Of a stretch of 64,000 nt of DNA, positions 25,611-37,344 are shown piece by piece. A program made the position numbers and the translations under genes. Where the stretch lies: the NCBI GenBank assembly GCA_028023455.1, contig JAQFVV010012509.1, forward strand, positions 3,534,590-3,598,589, read 5' to 3'. The notes beneath the pieces are model-generated. The model saw only the letters and a program-made list of their open reading frames with translations, searched no databases and was not told the DNA's origin. Each line of letters begins with the position of its first letter. Positions within the stretch are counted from its first letter, which is position 1. This DNA is from Epiperipatus broadwayi. Its lineage: Eukaryota > Onychophora > Udeonychophora > Euonychophora > Peripatidae.

Positions 25611-26050
25611 TTAAAACAGGCAAAACTCCCTATACATATTGCCACACACAGCAAGTTAGAGTAATCAATGGATACCAGAAGGCTTATGCAAAAATCCCCA
25701 TCTAGTGACTACTTATCCAATATCCCCAGACTAGTTTCTGGCTTATGGCCTTCGTCAGTGAGGAGGCTTGGATCTGAGAGCACTGCACTTAAATCTTAGG
25801 ATCTAATGCAACCCTCCAATAGCTACCTTTTATCTCCACTTAACTACAAAACTATGAGTCTTAAACTAAAACTAGTCTGGAGATATTGGATGAGTAGGCA
25901 CTAGATAGGGATTTTATGCATAAGACTTCTGTCATCCATTGATTACTCTAGCTTGCTGTGTGTGGCAATACATATAGTGAGTTTTGCCTGTTTTAACAAC
26001 AGTTATACACAAGCATGAGGTGGTGGTCATGTGATATTTATTAGCTTAAA
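25611..26050 (-). mobile_element. Ribozyme foldback element A2
   Basis: Arms of about 127 bp (25611-25737 and 25869-25996) are inverted copies. The inner limit of each arm is the ribozyme segment around GAAAC-UA-GUC. The tail GTGGTGGTCATGTGAT follows to about 26050. Flanks carry an imperfect duplication ACACATATAGAATAT / ACACATAGAATAT. One arm thus extends into a whole hammerhead (minus) and the other has only its 3' half (plus). Confidence 0.82.
25715..25773 (-). ncRNA. Hammerhead ribozyme, type I (A2), core intact
   Basis: Same architecture as A1: outer helix I AUCCAA/UUGGAU, inner UCCUCA/UGGGGA, core CUGACGA, stem II GGC-CAUAA-GCC, GAAAC, UA, GUC. All catalytic-core positions are present. 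The plus strand at 25870-25895 repeats the 3' half (CUAGUC-UGGAGAUAUUGGAU). Confidence 0.9.
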
Positions 26051-26739
26051 ACACATAGAATATAAGACATCAGAAATTATGAAAGCCTGATATGTTAATC
26101 ATTTTATCTGTAATAGCAATTTGTTAAGATAAAAGAGAATTTCGTCTCTCAAAACTTTCCACATAAAATAGTATTATTTAACCTTTATAAGGGTTTTTCA
26201 TCTAAAGATTCAAAAGCTTATGAGTTTGTTAACCAAATTTAACATTTAAGCACACTTATTTGTTATGTGTATACTGGAGAATGGCAGATATGAGACTGGT
26301 CATAATGTCCCTATTATGACAAAGATTTAGTCATGCATTAAAAAAATTATAAAAGGTTCAGGAACCATTTAGATTTTACTGAAAAAAAAATCATTGTCAT
26401 TAAAAGTTTTTTGAACACTAATTTTACAACTCATTAATATATAATGATCACATTTTTTATGGATATTAATAAATTATTAGCATAAAATAAGTAATGGGTG
26501 ATTGATATACTATAATACTGGGTTTTTTTTACAGATAGATGCAGTTGATAAGTCTGTTGAATGTTTCTTGGCAAAAATTACAACTGTATCAGAAACATTT
26601 GTAATATTTTTCAATAATATAAAAATACTATTATAAATTTTGTAGATGGTGCATTCATCTATTTTATGTTATATTGTATATACATCAACTTTGTAAATGC
26701 CATATTTTTAAGCATAAACTTATTCAACAATAAAAAATA
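26051..26739. other. AT-rich non-coding DNA
   Basis: No supported feature. Confidence 0.4.
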
Positions 26740-27197
26740 AAAAAGTGGGATCATGTGATATATGACTCTTATTTTTTCTTTTTTCTTGACTATTTATAGT
26801 CTTTGATTTAAGTCTTAAGTGATGTTTCTAAGACAATTAATATTTGATGTGGCTAAACTTCTCTCAGTCACATATAGCTATTTGAGTTAGATAGCTAGGT
26901 TTGAAGACATTTAAGTGTCTGAAAAATGTAGATTTTCTATTCAATGGTTAATTCTTAGATAAATGCTGGCTTTGGGTTGGTATTTTTAGATCTAGTGTCT
27001 GAAACCATCCTAGCGTCTCTCTGATAAGTGCCAAAGTATGAAACCATTGGTCTGGGGTTTGAGTGTGGTTTCTGATAGAGATGTTTTAAATATTTTCTCT
27101 TGCTAAGCATTTATCACAAAGCTTGTTGAGCAACTAGCAAAGCTCTTTGTTTATATTTTACAAGCTTAAAAAAAAGTGGGATCATGTGATATATGAC
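26740..27197 (+). mobile_element. Ribozyme element D, direct-repeat flanked
   Basis: The block AAGTGGGATCATGTGATA plus TATGAC occurs at about 26742-26766 and again at about 27173-27197, 431 bp apart. Between them is a unit sharing TTTGAAGACATTTA, GTGTCTGA and TTAGATCTAGT with family C, plus a hammerhead-like core. The spacing equals the C-family head-to-tail period, so this looks like one monomer plus the start of the next. No ORF. Confidence 0.65.
27008..27062 (+). ncRNA. Hammerhead ribozyme (D), one core change
   Basis: Core CUGAUAA (27021-27027; G8 changed to A), stem II GUGC-CAAA-GUAU, GAAA (27040-27043), stem III CC-AUU-GG, UC then UGGGG. Helix I pairs CUCU-type sequence with GGGG using wobbles, with a U.U mismatch at the cleavage end. 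G8A should strongly reduce cleavage. Confidence 0.65.
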
Positions 27198-27634
27198 ATT
27201 TTTTTTATTCAACAATACTTTTTAATAAAATCATAAATGATTATTAACTCATCTTTATTAGAATAAAAACTATTGTATTTCTTTTAGCTATAAGTATAAA
27301 TTTTAAATTTAATAAAATTCAAATATATATAATATTCTTTTAATTTGTGCATATCAACTTTCAGTTTTATTTATGTATAGACGTGGCTCAGTATTTTATT
27401 TCTAAAAATTGCAACTATTTCATCTTTTTGCATTTCAAACACATGGGTGTAGACATTGAAAATAAATATTATAATGGCTTTAAAGACATATTTTGACACA
27501 GTTATTTTGTTACAAAAAAGGCCAAGTTACACACTGTTTCTCAATTGTCATATATAATTATTTTATATTTATTGATGTACATTACACAAATTCACTGTGT
27601 GTGTGTATATATATATAATCATAGAATTAAACTT
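27198..27634. other. AT-rich non-coding DNA
   Basis: No supported feature except a short TG/TA dinucleotide tract near 27595-27618. Confidence 0.4.
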
Positions 27635-28182
27635 GGTTGGAATGCTTTTGGTAGAAATAACTTGATACTAAAAGGAAAATGCCTATGTGTTTGAAAAGGA
27701 AGGTTTTTAACAAATGTGTTTTACCAGTTCTTACTTATGGATCTGAGACTTGGACACTTAATAGAAGAGCAATACAGAGACTCCAGATCATTCAAAGAAG
27801 TATGGAGAGATGCATGTTGGGGGTAACAAGAAGAGATCAAAAACGCAATGTATGGGTAAAAGAACAAACATGTGTAACTGACCTCATTGAAAAAATTAAA
27901 AGATTGAAGTGGAGTTGGGCTGGACTTATTGCTAGAAGAGATGATAATAGATGGACAATTAAAATCTTAAACCGGATTCCAAAAGATTGTAAAAAACCCA
28001 GAAAGAGACCACATGTGAGATGGATGGATGAAATAAGAAAGTGTGCAGGTATGATGTGGAAAGAGAAGCTAAATATTGGAAAAGATGGATTAAACTTGGA
28101 GAGACCTTCCTCCTGCAGTGGATTGGTAATGGTTGGTGATGATGGTGATATATATATCACATTTGTTTTTATTAATACATAA
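27635..28182 (+). pseudogene. RTE-like LINE, C-terminal RT fragment and 3' tail
   Basis: An open frame from about 27635 reads GWNAFGRN, then VFNKCVLPVLTYGSETWTL (27710-27765), followed by RRDDNRWTIKILNRIP, KKPRKRPHVRWMDEI and the end region. This is the conserved thumb and C-terminal part of RTE/Craniofacial-type endonuclease-reverse transcriptases, where the LTYGSETWTL motif follows the palm. The palm and endonuclease domains are missing, so the copy is 5'-truncated. The 3' end runs into GGTGATGATGGTGATATATA, the short-tandem-repeat tail common to RTE. The frame has no internal stop, suggesting a young insertion. Confidence 0.88.
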
Positions 28183-28330
28183 GAACTTTTACTACATCAC
28201 TCTCAAATAAGTTAGTGACAGGTTTCTATCCACTTTTTTTAATATCTTGTAAAGAGTTTACAATCATTGTATGATAATATGCATTGCAAGTTTTTGATCT
28301 TATGAGTGCATCATTTACCTTTATATTTTT
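28183..28330 (+). repeat. E2 element fragment
   Basis: CTACATCACTCTCA, TTTCTATCCACTTTT and AATATCTTGTA match the start of E2 copies at 13084 and 56617. No ribozyme in this fragment. Confidence 0.5.
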
Positions 28331-29749
28331 GTTAAGCACTTATGCATAATGTGTGTCGAGGACATGATCTATTCTGATATAGCAGTTGTGACTTTAATAT
28401 AGTTCAGGTTATAGTTGTGTGTGTATATATATAGTCATAAATTTAATAATTACCATAATTATCGATTTTAATACAAAAGATTTTTTTTTTAATACTGCGC
28501 AGGCAAATTTTCCTTGATTTCTTTTTGAGAAGCATTCTATAAGAATATAAAATAAATTTAAGAGTATGTGAGTTTGAAATGCCGTCATCCTCAAGTATCG
28601 TCCTTATACAATACAGAGTAGATTTATAGCTTCCCTTTAGAAGAGCAAGACATTATAGAAACACATAAATTATTTCTAGTGAAGTTTTGACGGTCTTTAA
28701 GCAGAAAAAAACAATCAGATAGTTTGATGCTTGGGGGTGAGAACTAGAATAGAATTGAGCTTTTAGACGTGAATTTTGAATTTTAGACTCTATCACTTTA
28801 TTAATGCTTTAATCCATGCTAGGCATACGAAGCACAAGCAACCATTATTTAATTTCCCATACAGCTTAGCGCGCGGAAGAAATCGAGAGTAAAAGTTCCT
28901 GAGTCAAAACGTTGTCCTATTGCATTCATCCAAGCAACAAACCATTCGATTTGATTTGATTTATTAAACAATTTTGTTTCTTTAATTTAGTAGTCTAAAA
29001 AAATTCATAAATACTATAACAGCATTTCAGTCAAGTAAAGATGAAATACCGAAATTAAAGATAAGGGACAAATTCTGTTTTGAAAATAAATTTATTATAA
29101 GATTTAATTTTGAATAATAATATATTCACTAACAAGTTGTAACATTACTTTTATTAATAAAATTGTAACTAAGAGTAAATTTCAAATGAAAATCTCAAAA
29201 ATTGTACGATATGATTAAAAGATAACAACTACTATTTGTTTAAGAATGTTGGCGGATTTATTAATAATCGTATAAAAATAATATAAAAGTTAAATCGTAA
29301 TATCCTTAAAACAGAAATTTTTGTAACTATTCGATTGAATTTGTAAAGATTTAATAAATATGACATTGGATTACACAATACAGATTTAAAAGTATTTACT
29401 TTTTGTTATTTTAATTTTCTTATTGATGTTTAATAAGATAGACCTAAGTTCAAGTCTGCTTTAACAAAATCATAAAAAATTAAAGATGTCAATTATTGCA
29501 CTATTAATATTTTATCATAAGATAATAAATATTAATATACTTTTTTTATAGTTTTCAAATTCAAAATCTAACTTTAATGGCTTTCAAATATTTTAAATTT
29601 ATACTGCATAAGAAGTTTGAAATCTCTTTAGTTGTAGATGTTAGCGTATCTATTTGCCATGCCATGTCTTTATGATTCGAATTTTTGCGGTTGAATCTTA
29701 AAAAATTTTTTAAAGTCACAACAAGCTTTGGGTTTGTTTTTTTTTTTCA
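28331..29749. other. AT-rich non-coding DNA
   Basis: No supported repeat or gene. If the acceptor at 29749 is real this could be intron. Confidence 0.4.
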
Positions 29750-29846
29750 GATTAGATGGTTCGGTACTCCAGTCAAACCAGCTATTCATTCAATAGTAGA
29801 AGTAGATCTGATTTGGTCAGATGAATATCGGAATACATTGATATAA
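29750..29846 (+). CDS. Candidate terminal exon
   Basis: A strong polypyrimidine tract (T12) and CAG at 29738-29749 precede a frame reading RWFGTPVKPAIHSIVEVDLI and then WSDEYRNTLI before a stop at 29844. The other two frames are closed early. I do not recognise the protein, and no partner exons or canonical poly-A signal are evident. Chance is a realistic alternative for 32 codons. Confidence 0.3.
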
Positions 29847-29849
29847 TAC

Positions 29850-30612
29850 TATTCTTTTTGTCTTACATATAATTGAATAATTTTATTAATTACTCATAAG
29901 TTTTAAGACTATTTAATGGTGTGTGCATATATAGAATTATTACAATTTACCTGTTTAATATTTATAGATCCCATTATCAGAATCTTTTATTTCCAAATTG
30001 AGCCATTATTAAAAAAAGTCAAATGTTTGTTTTCACTTTTCCTTTTTGTGCTCAGTATAATCATTATATATGCAGCTGTTTAGTATGGCAATTTTGCATG
30101 CAAATTTGTTTAACACCCCCTCCCCACATATGTGAGAAAGTGATAAAACGCTAGGGGTCATAACATGCACTGTATTTACACGTGTGTAGCAAAATTCAAA
30201 AGTTTCAATAGCAAAAAATATGAATACAGTTGTCAGATTTTTTGGGATATGTCTTACTATCCAGATGAAGGCAGATGCAATTCAGGTAAAGTATCTGGGC
30301 TATAACAAATAAATATTAATTGCTTGGAAATTCATAAAAAATTTGAACACTGAAAGCGATAAGCTAGAATTATAATGCATGAATCTTGAGCTCGAGTGTC
30401 TAAACCAGGGTAGAAATGTAGTTGTCAGATTCATACATGTGAGCAATTGCTTGATTGAATTTTATCTGTTACTTTCCCAGTAGTATGAATAGCTCACCCT
30501 GTTTCTAGTTATAATTATTGTCAATAACATTCACATGTATAGTTAAGCAAAAATTGTGTTTATGTATTGTCGTTTCTGTGAAATACTTTGTTTTGACTTG
30601 CACTTACCATTA
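29850..30612. other. AT-rich non-coding DNA
   Basis: No supported feature. Confidence 0.4.
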
Positions 30613-30985
30613 TAAAACAGGCAAAACTCACTATATATATATATTGCCTCACACAGAGCAAGCTAGAGTAATAAATGGATGCCAGAAGGCTTATGCATAA
30701 AATTCCCATCTAGTGCCTACTCATCCAATATCCCCAAACTAGTTTCTGGCTTATGGTCTTCATCAGTGAGGAGCCTTGGTTCTGAGAGCCCTGCACCTAA
30801 ATCTTAGGATCTAATGCAACCCTCCAGCAACCACCTTTTATCTCCATTTAACTACAAAACTATGAATCTTAAACTGAAAACATCTTAATATTTTCAATCC
30901 AAGCCCATTAGATTATATAGTCATATGGGTCTGAACCCAATTCAGTACCCATACATTTTGGTGTCTTTGATTATTTAATAACCAT
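30613..30985 (-). mobile_element. Ribozyme element A3 (one end truncated)
   Basis: Starts TAAAACAGGCAAAACTCACT and follows A1 through the ribozyme and the tail block (GTCATATGGGTCTGAACCCA, TTTAATAACCATAG), but lacks the second inverted arm. No target duplication found. Confidence 0.75.
30723..30781 (-). ncRNA. Hammerhead ribozyme (A3), GUU variant
   Basis: Core CUGAUGA (30760-30766), GAAAC (30742-30746), UA, then GUU in place of GUC (still an NUH triplet), inner helix I UCCUCA/UGGGGA. Stem II is weakened by one A.C mismatch. The outer helix I has one mismatch. Activity is possible but likely lower than A1/A2/A4. Confidence 0.8.
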
Positions 30986-32078
30986 AGCCACCACTATCCT
31001 ATTAGGCACGATTATATTCACAACAGTTGGTTTCAAATACTAAAATTTGCAAAAAAATACTGAATTATATTATAACTCGGACTTTTTGATGTAGACATCT
31101 GTACAATATGTGTACTTGAGGATATACTTGCTAAAAACATGTGTGATATAGATACATAAGTATGTGTGCATATTTATGTCGATAAATACTATAAAAAAAT
31201 TTACAGCTAAAATACTAAAATAAAATATGCATGTGTTAAATTCTCTTTAAAAGCAGATAAGCAGTAGAGTAATATAATCAAGCCACAACACATCATCATA
31301 AGCAGATGAAGCAAATCATTGCTAACCATCTTTTAACACAGATTGTCTAGTGTTCAATTTTAGAGCTTCAATAAAACTTTAATGAGCGTTGAAAATGTTC
31401 ATGTTATATATTAAAATAAAGTTAAGAATTTACCGTAGTCAAATAAAAATAAAAACTGTAGCTTATATAATTGGTCTTTTATCTCCATCTTCAATGCAGG
31501 AATTTATGACAAAATTATAAATACATTCAAAAAGTTGTTTTAAAATTATGTACTATTGTGCACTATTATGAAAACTAAATAAGCATATATTATATATGTG
31601 TGTGTTTATATGTTACAGGTAATTTTGTTTTGGATTTTCATACATATGAATAGTAAGAGATCATTTACATGGAAAAAAAAATCAATAGTGATTTGGATTA
31701 TTATTATGTTATGCATGGTCTCTAAAATTGCTAGCTAATAGTTTAATAATCTTTTAGTCAGAATACATATTATATAGTTTTCTTGTAATAATGATTAGGA
31801 TTGTCCACATGCTGACTGAAGTAAGATTATAGTAAAACCTCAATTTTCCAGAATGATTAAAGTGACCACTTTCTTTTGGTTAGAATTATCCAATCATAAT
31901 TTTGTTTCAGAGGACTGGTTACATTTTAAGATACATTGCCTACACATAGATGGTTGGCAATAAAAATCTTTTTAAAATGCTTTATTTGCACTTACCCTTA
32001 GTAAATGTTGCTGCACAATGCAATACTTTTATGTGTGGAGCTATTCTATAGACCGTATGTCCACATTTTCCACATTTA
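30986..32078. other. AT-rich non-coding DNA; possible pogo-type end
   Basis: No gene. The sequence AGTAAAACCTCAATTTTCCA at 31832 resembles the terminal repeat of pogo/Tigger-like elements, but no partner end was found. Confidence 0.35.
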
Positions 32079-33064
32079 TTAATTCTTTGTTATTATTATT
32101 TTTATATTTGTGCTAGCATATAGCATAAATGTAGAATTTGATGATAATACATTATCTGTAATATTTATAAAATATGACTCTTTAATTTTTCTTTTCTTCG
32201 AGTCATTTTCCACATGTAAAACAAAAACACCATCCAAAAAGAAATCGCCATTATAATGCTGCATGCTCTGCAAAATAGATTTATATCTATCCATATAACA
32301 ATTCATGCTCTGAATTCTTCTTTTTAATGCACATTTAGTTTCTCTAATGTAACTATATCCACAATGGCATACTATCTTATAAATAATATTACATATTGAT
32401 TTTATCAACACAGTCTTATCCATTATTAAGTAATCTTCTAGTAATTGGAAGAACTTTAAATGCAACATTAAAATGAGCCGATACTAATGGTGTAATCTGA
32501 CTACACAATATCATTTATATAAGGTATTTTTATCCATGTTTTCTCTTCCCTATTATCATTCCTCCATCCATTTCTAAATTTAGAGTACATAAAACAATTT
32601 TTCATACTATATTTGATTTTCACTAAGTCATTAACATATATTTCAACATTAGACATTTTATCATTTTGAAATTTAGATAAAACATCATTTCTAAACAAAA
32701 ATGTTTTAAATATGTAAGTGAAACATTTGAAATTGGATGTACAAATTTGGTAATTAAAGTGGTTTCACAAACATTTTATAATTAATTATATTACATTCTC
32801 TCCATAAAATTAAGTCAAAAATATTTTATTTTACATTCATTTTTGGAATTAAAACACCACTTCAATTGATCAATATCATTTAATTTATTAAATAGCTTCT
32901 GCAGTATAATATCTAATCCAACAATAAGTGTATCATCTACATACTTAAAATAACTTTTAACACCTAATGAAAAATATTCTTTTAAAATATTTTCTTCACA
33001 ATATGACAACATATAACTACATATAATTGCTGCAACAGGCAATCTCATAGGCCAATCTTCAACC

Positions 33065-33323
33065 ATCATATACCATTTTATTTATGTTATATAGAGAGCT
33101 CGCAAATAAGCTCTTAACAAGCTTTGCAGAATATCCTCAACCCCAGACTGGTTTCTGCTAATGGCTTCCTCAGTGAATAGCAGAAACCAGTCTGAGGTTG
33201 GGAATATTCTGCAAATCTTGTTAAGAGCTTATTTGCGAGCTCTATATTTAACATTTGTAATGCAAACTTGTTAAATTAGGTCATATGACATATGACTTGA
33301 TTTCTTTGTAATCATATACCATT
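33065..33323 (-). mobile_element. Ribozyme foldback B1 inserted in the PLE RT, 13-bp TSD
   Basis: The insertion 33078-33310 is flanked by perfect copies of ATCATATACCATT (33065-33077, 33311-33323). It contains a hairpin with arms 33095-33160 and 33178-33243 and a loop of about 17 nt. Beyond the hairpin is a leader (minus strand AAGAAATCAAGTCATATG, CCTAATTTAACAAG) that B2 shares. Removing it restores collinearity of the PLE around the RT palm. No ORF. Confidence 0.9.
33130..33178 (-). ncRNA. Hammerhead core in B1 hairpin
   Basis: Minus strand core CUGAGGA (33167-33173), stem II AGCC-AUUA-GC-type, GAAAC (33151-33155), CA, GUC (33146-33148). The normal 5' strand of helix I is replaced by the inverted arm, so the folded RNA would prefer the long hairpin over the ribozyme. 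The core residues are conserved. Confidence 0.65.
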
Positions 33324-33584
33324 GATCTTCAAATGTAGCAATGAAATTTTGATCAATAAATCTTTAACAAACAAATGCTTAAACTTGCACACTTCTTTAT
33401 CATACTTGATCAATAATATAGATTCTTTTCTTTTTATAGATTCATATAATTCTGCAACATCTGATGTAAACAATCTATTCATACTATCTAAAACAAGCTT
33501 ATCAATCTTTTTGCCAATATTTATCATATGTCCCCATTGTTCTATTATCAAATGTAATTCACCTTTCCATCTAGTTGTCTCCAA

Positions 33585-33843
33585 ATACTTTCCTTCTCAA
33601 TCCTTTTTATTGTCAATCTGCTTTAATATATATATCATTAAAAACCAGTCAACACTTAGACAATCTTAATATCAATAACAATCAATAATTTCCAAACTGT
33701 TGTCAAGGCAACCATCTTTGAACATATACATATGTCTGAATAGTTGGAGAGGGTAGAAGATCGAAGCTTTCCCATTACAGTTTGAAGATTTGCTACCTTA
33801 AAATAAATTGAGCAGTGATTATATATGTATATTGGAGATGGGA
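33585..33843. other. Flank between PLE and E ribozyme
   Basis: Possibly PLE 5' region (minus) and E leader (plus). The segment GTATATTGGAGATG at 33827-33840 duplicates the product end of the downstream ribozyme, suggesting remains of a tandem unit. Confidence 0.45.
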
Positions 33844-33895
33844 TCTGGACCAACTGATGGGTGCTGTTTCAGCATGAAATACATATATTGGAGAT
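33844..33895 (+). ncRNA. Hammerhead ribozyme (E type), one core change
   Basis: Helix I outer AUCU and inner CCAA with a GGA bulge pair exactly with UUGG and AGAU at 33888-33895. Core CUGAUGG (33854-33860; A9 changed to G), stem II GUGCU-GUUUC-AGCAU with a G.U closing pair, GAAA (33876-33879), stem III UACAUA (from a palindromic UACGUA by CpG decay), cleavage triplet AUA before UUGG. A9G should lower activity. Confidence 0.82.
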
Positions 33896-34110
33896 ACCTT
33901 ATCTTTCTTACATATATATGCAGTTATATATATATATATATATTGTACCAGTACACAACATCGAATGGGATGGAACAATATCAACAAGTACAACCACCTA
34001 ATAAACAATGATTGATTATTACCATGGAATGGTTCACGGTTTATATTACAATCATCATTACATGGTATCAGCCATATAGCTATGGCAATTTCACCTAGGA
34101 ATATAAAAGC
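33896..34110 (+). other. Possible LTR-retroelement trace (Copia-like PBS)
   Basis: TGGTATCAGCC at 34063 resembles the initiator-Met primer site used by Copia elements. The preceding 33941-34060 could be an LTR end. No coding support follows, so this is weak. Confidence 0.2.
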
Positions 34111-37100
34111 CATCTGGGTGAGGTATCTGTCAGCAATGACTATCTTGTGGGATTAATTGGTTCAAGCCAACAGATTCCCCAAATGGTATATACTGCATCA
34201 CAACATTTCCATACCATTCAAACTTGTGGCTGTACAAATATAACTGATATACTAATTTGAAGCCAAGATACATCTCATTAAATTTACCCAAAAACTCTTA
34301 TACTATGAAGAAAAATATCCATGATCATTATCAACATCTAGGCAATTGTTGGCCCATTCATCAATAATTTGAACAAATAAGTCTAAGGTATATGTGATTA
34401 AGTCCTTCTATAGAGACATGAGGGAAATCTATTATATACCTCAAGCCCCATATGTCATACTCAATAATCAAATAACTTTATACAATTTACATATTTATAT
34501 CCCATTTCAATTATGGGTATGGAACTATTTTTATAAATCTCTACAATCACTTAATAATGTTATGACAATCATAATCCTAATATTTATATAAACACCTTAT
34601 GCAATCATCATTGATGATGATGAATAATTTATAACCAACTAACACTTCATATCTATTAATTATGAGATTAAATCAAACCAATAATGATGACAACCAACCC
34701 CCCCTGATGACAATCAGATGATCAGGTATATGTGTTGTGAATTAATTAAATAAATAAAAATTAAAAATAACAATAATACTCATAATAATAACACTAAAGT
34801 GAAAATATTATATAATTCTGTTTATTAAGATTCTTTGCTTTTTAATAAAACAAATTTCTGATCATTCAATTGACTTTAATTATTATATTAATCGAAATAA
34901 TACATCAATAAAAAAATACTATACGTGTAATCAAATAAGAGAATTAAATACATATGCTCCCATCTGTTTAAGCTAAGTTGGTTTAAAATGAAATATTCCA
35001 ATAACAAAAAAAAACATTCCATTCAATACTTATTCAATATTTTCTCCCAGCTTTACTATATATGTTATAAATGCAATATAAAAATCATTTATGCAGTGTG
35101 TATGTGTACACTTTCACACATGTACATTCATACTTTACCAATTTGCTCCCTTAATGTAAACCCTCTTAAACATTAAGATTTTAGTCTAACCTACTCTAAC
35201 TTATGCCAACTGATGTATATCTGTATATGCGGTCATTCACACACACACTCATGATATGTTGACATATATATCATGTTAAAACATTTTTTTCTTCCATATT
35301 ATTAAATTATATATATAAAAAAAATTATTTAAATCTTGAGCAAAGTAATATTTATATCGAATTTAAATATGCAACATAAAAAAAAACATTATAAAATATA
35401 TGTTGATAAATTGCTCGAGTACTATTGGTTAACCCAATAAATGATAATAATAAATAAAAGACATATTAAATTACAATAAAAAAAATAATATTCAAAATGT
35501 GTTTGTGCTGTTGCTATGAATAATTATAATTAATAAAAAAACTTTTAATGTTTATGTATTAAAAAAACAATGATTGACCCATAAAAGGCGATTCAAATGA
35601 CTACTTTAAATAAGTAAAAAAAAAATGATTAATAAATTTTTAAAGCTACTGATCTATCTTCAATTCTTGAGAATGTCCAAACTGAGACAAAAAACTGCTC
35701 TCTTTTTACAAATTTTAGGCTTATTTCTGCCACTCCTAATGAAAATAATAAAAAAAAATTAAAAAACTGCTTAGTAGATTAGTTGAGACTTGATGGGTGG
35801 ATTATATACATCTTCTTTCTTCTCTTCTTTGTTTTTCTCTCTCTCTTTAAAGATAATTTTTTAATAAATTATGGAATGGAAAAAGTCTTTGAGACAAAAT
35901 TTGGTCTTGTGGTGGTTAACTAGAAATGCAGCCATGCTCAAGGTCTTAAAATTATATATGGGTGTGCAGGCAAAATACTTAACTCATGGTGGTCTGGATC
36001 TTGGGACAAAATAATTAAATTTAACAATGCATTATCCCTTCTTCACTGCTAAAAAAATATAAATACCAAGTCCATTTTTTTTAAAGAAACAATTTATATG
36101 ATCTTCTTATAACACCATTTTAATTTTAGCTTCATTTTGGAGATTGAATCTTTATCAATCCTGATGGATATTTATTGATTTCTTCCACTAAGTTCCTGTC
36201 TATTCTGAAACTCTTTTCATAACTCAGATATATATAGTTTTCTCTTGAATAACTTAGAATGCAATGTTATTCATCTATCAGCACATCTCACTTATAGTAT
36301 ATAAAGTAATACTTCAACATTTTGCTGCTTGAAAATGTCTCTCTCCCCCATGGTATCTTTTAAAACTTTTTTTCTCTTTTTTTCCCTCAAGCTCTCAAAC
36401 TTAATAATAATAAGCTCATTTTGGTTTATAAAGCAATACTTTTACATTTGTTCCTTGAAAATTAAAAATTGTTTTGCTCTCATTTCTTCTCTTAAAGCAG
36501 AAAACTTGAAAAAAATAATACTCAGTCAATTTCTTTCTGATTCAGCCATTTTTATATCATAATTTTCATAATTTATCTGCATCTGTGTATAGACTATATA
36601 TTACAGTTCCTTCATTAATCATCCAAAGGTCTTTTTAAATAAAGAGATATGATCTTAAAAACAAAAGAAACTTAAAACTGACAAACTTTACTGGCATCAA
36701 GTAATAAAAAAAATTAATCTCTCCCTCCAGTGTCAAAGACTGCTCGTGTCTTGACAATTTTTGACAATTTTTACAACTCAAAATTCACACAACAAAAAAA
36801 ATAAAAATCAGAATATAAGTAAAACATCAAACATCAGTATCATTGGTTTACACTTACGTCCTTACTTCAGACCACATGTATATATCTATCTGCTGACCTT
36901 AGATTTACCACCTGAACAATCTAATTTAGCCTATTTTATGTAAAAAAAAAATAAAACCATATAATGGAATTGCTATATTATTTAATATAAGAGTCTAAGA
37001 CAACTAACTATCTCTTATAATATTCATCTTCATTACTACTTACTAAGAAAATCATATATATAAATATTTATAATACACACACAAAGACCCCAAAAAATTA

Positions 37101-37171
37101 TTTTATTATTTAATAATATATATATATTGTAACAGGGAATTGGAGTCTATCCCTACAATATATATGTATAT
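34111..37171. other. AT-rich non-coding DNA
   Basis: No gene or repeat family recognised in 3 kb. Several short AT-rich ORFs (34394, 34988, 36329, 36761) have no protein-like content. Confidence 0.5.
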
Positions 37172-37275
37172 TATAAAGAAATCAAGTCATATCTCACATG
37201 ACCTAATTTAACAAGCTTGTATTACAGATGTTATGTATAGAGCTTGCAGATAAGCTCTTAACAAGCTTTGCAGAA

Positions 37276-37332
37276 TATCCCCAACCCCAGACTGTTTTCT
37301 GATACTGGCTTCCTCAGTAAGGTGTTAGGATA
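37276..37332 (-). ncRNA. Hammerhead ribozyme (B2, minus)
   Basis: Helix I outer UAUCC/GGAUA and inner ACCUUA/UGGGGU (two G.U) both pair. Core CUGAGGA (37311-37317), GAAAA, CA, GUC then U. The first stem III base pair is lost (C to A), stem II is weak. Core otherwise conserved. Confidence 0.7.
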
Positions 37333-37344
37333 GATGCTTGAATA

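Larger units (their letters stand above)
32079..33584 (-). pseudogene. Penelope-like element (PLE): RT plus GIY-YIG endonuclease, broken
   Basis: Minus-strand pieces are collinear with a PLE polyprotein. The N-terminal RT part (33584-33312) includes LVLDSMNRLF and KHLFVKDLL. The RT palm (33069-32815) has PMRLPVAAIICSYMLS and the catalytic box YFKYVDDTLIVG. An RT C-terminal part lies at 32698-32501. The GIY-YIG nuclease (32468-32079) has IYKIVCHCGYSYIRETKCAL, where YIG has become YIR and the CxC zinc-ligand pair upstream is kept. The palm retains both catalytic aspartates, but frameshifts (one near 33360, others between pieces) and insertion of B1 at 33078-33310 inactivate it. The PLE ends are not resolved. 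Confidence 0.85.

Noticed and set aside
27837-28160. 107-codon minus frame over the RTE fragment
   Set aside because: Shadow of the plus-strand RTE reading frame.
33322-33669. 115-codon plus frame
   Set aside because: Shadow of the minus-strand Penelope RT.
33793-34113. 106-codon minus frame opposite the E ribozyme
   Set aside because: It is antisense to the ribozyme and TA-repeat sequence, has no protein-like motif and no conservation among E copies.
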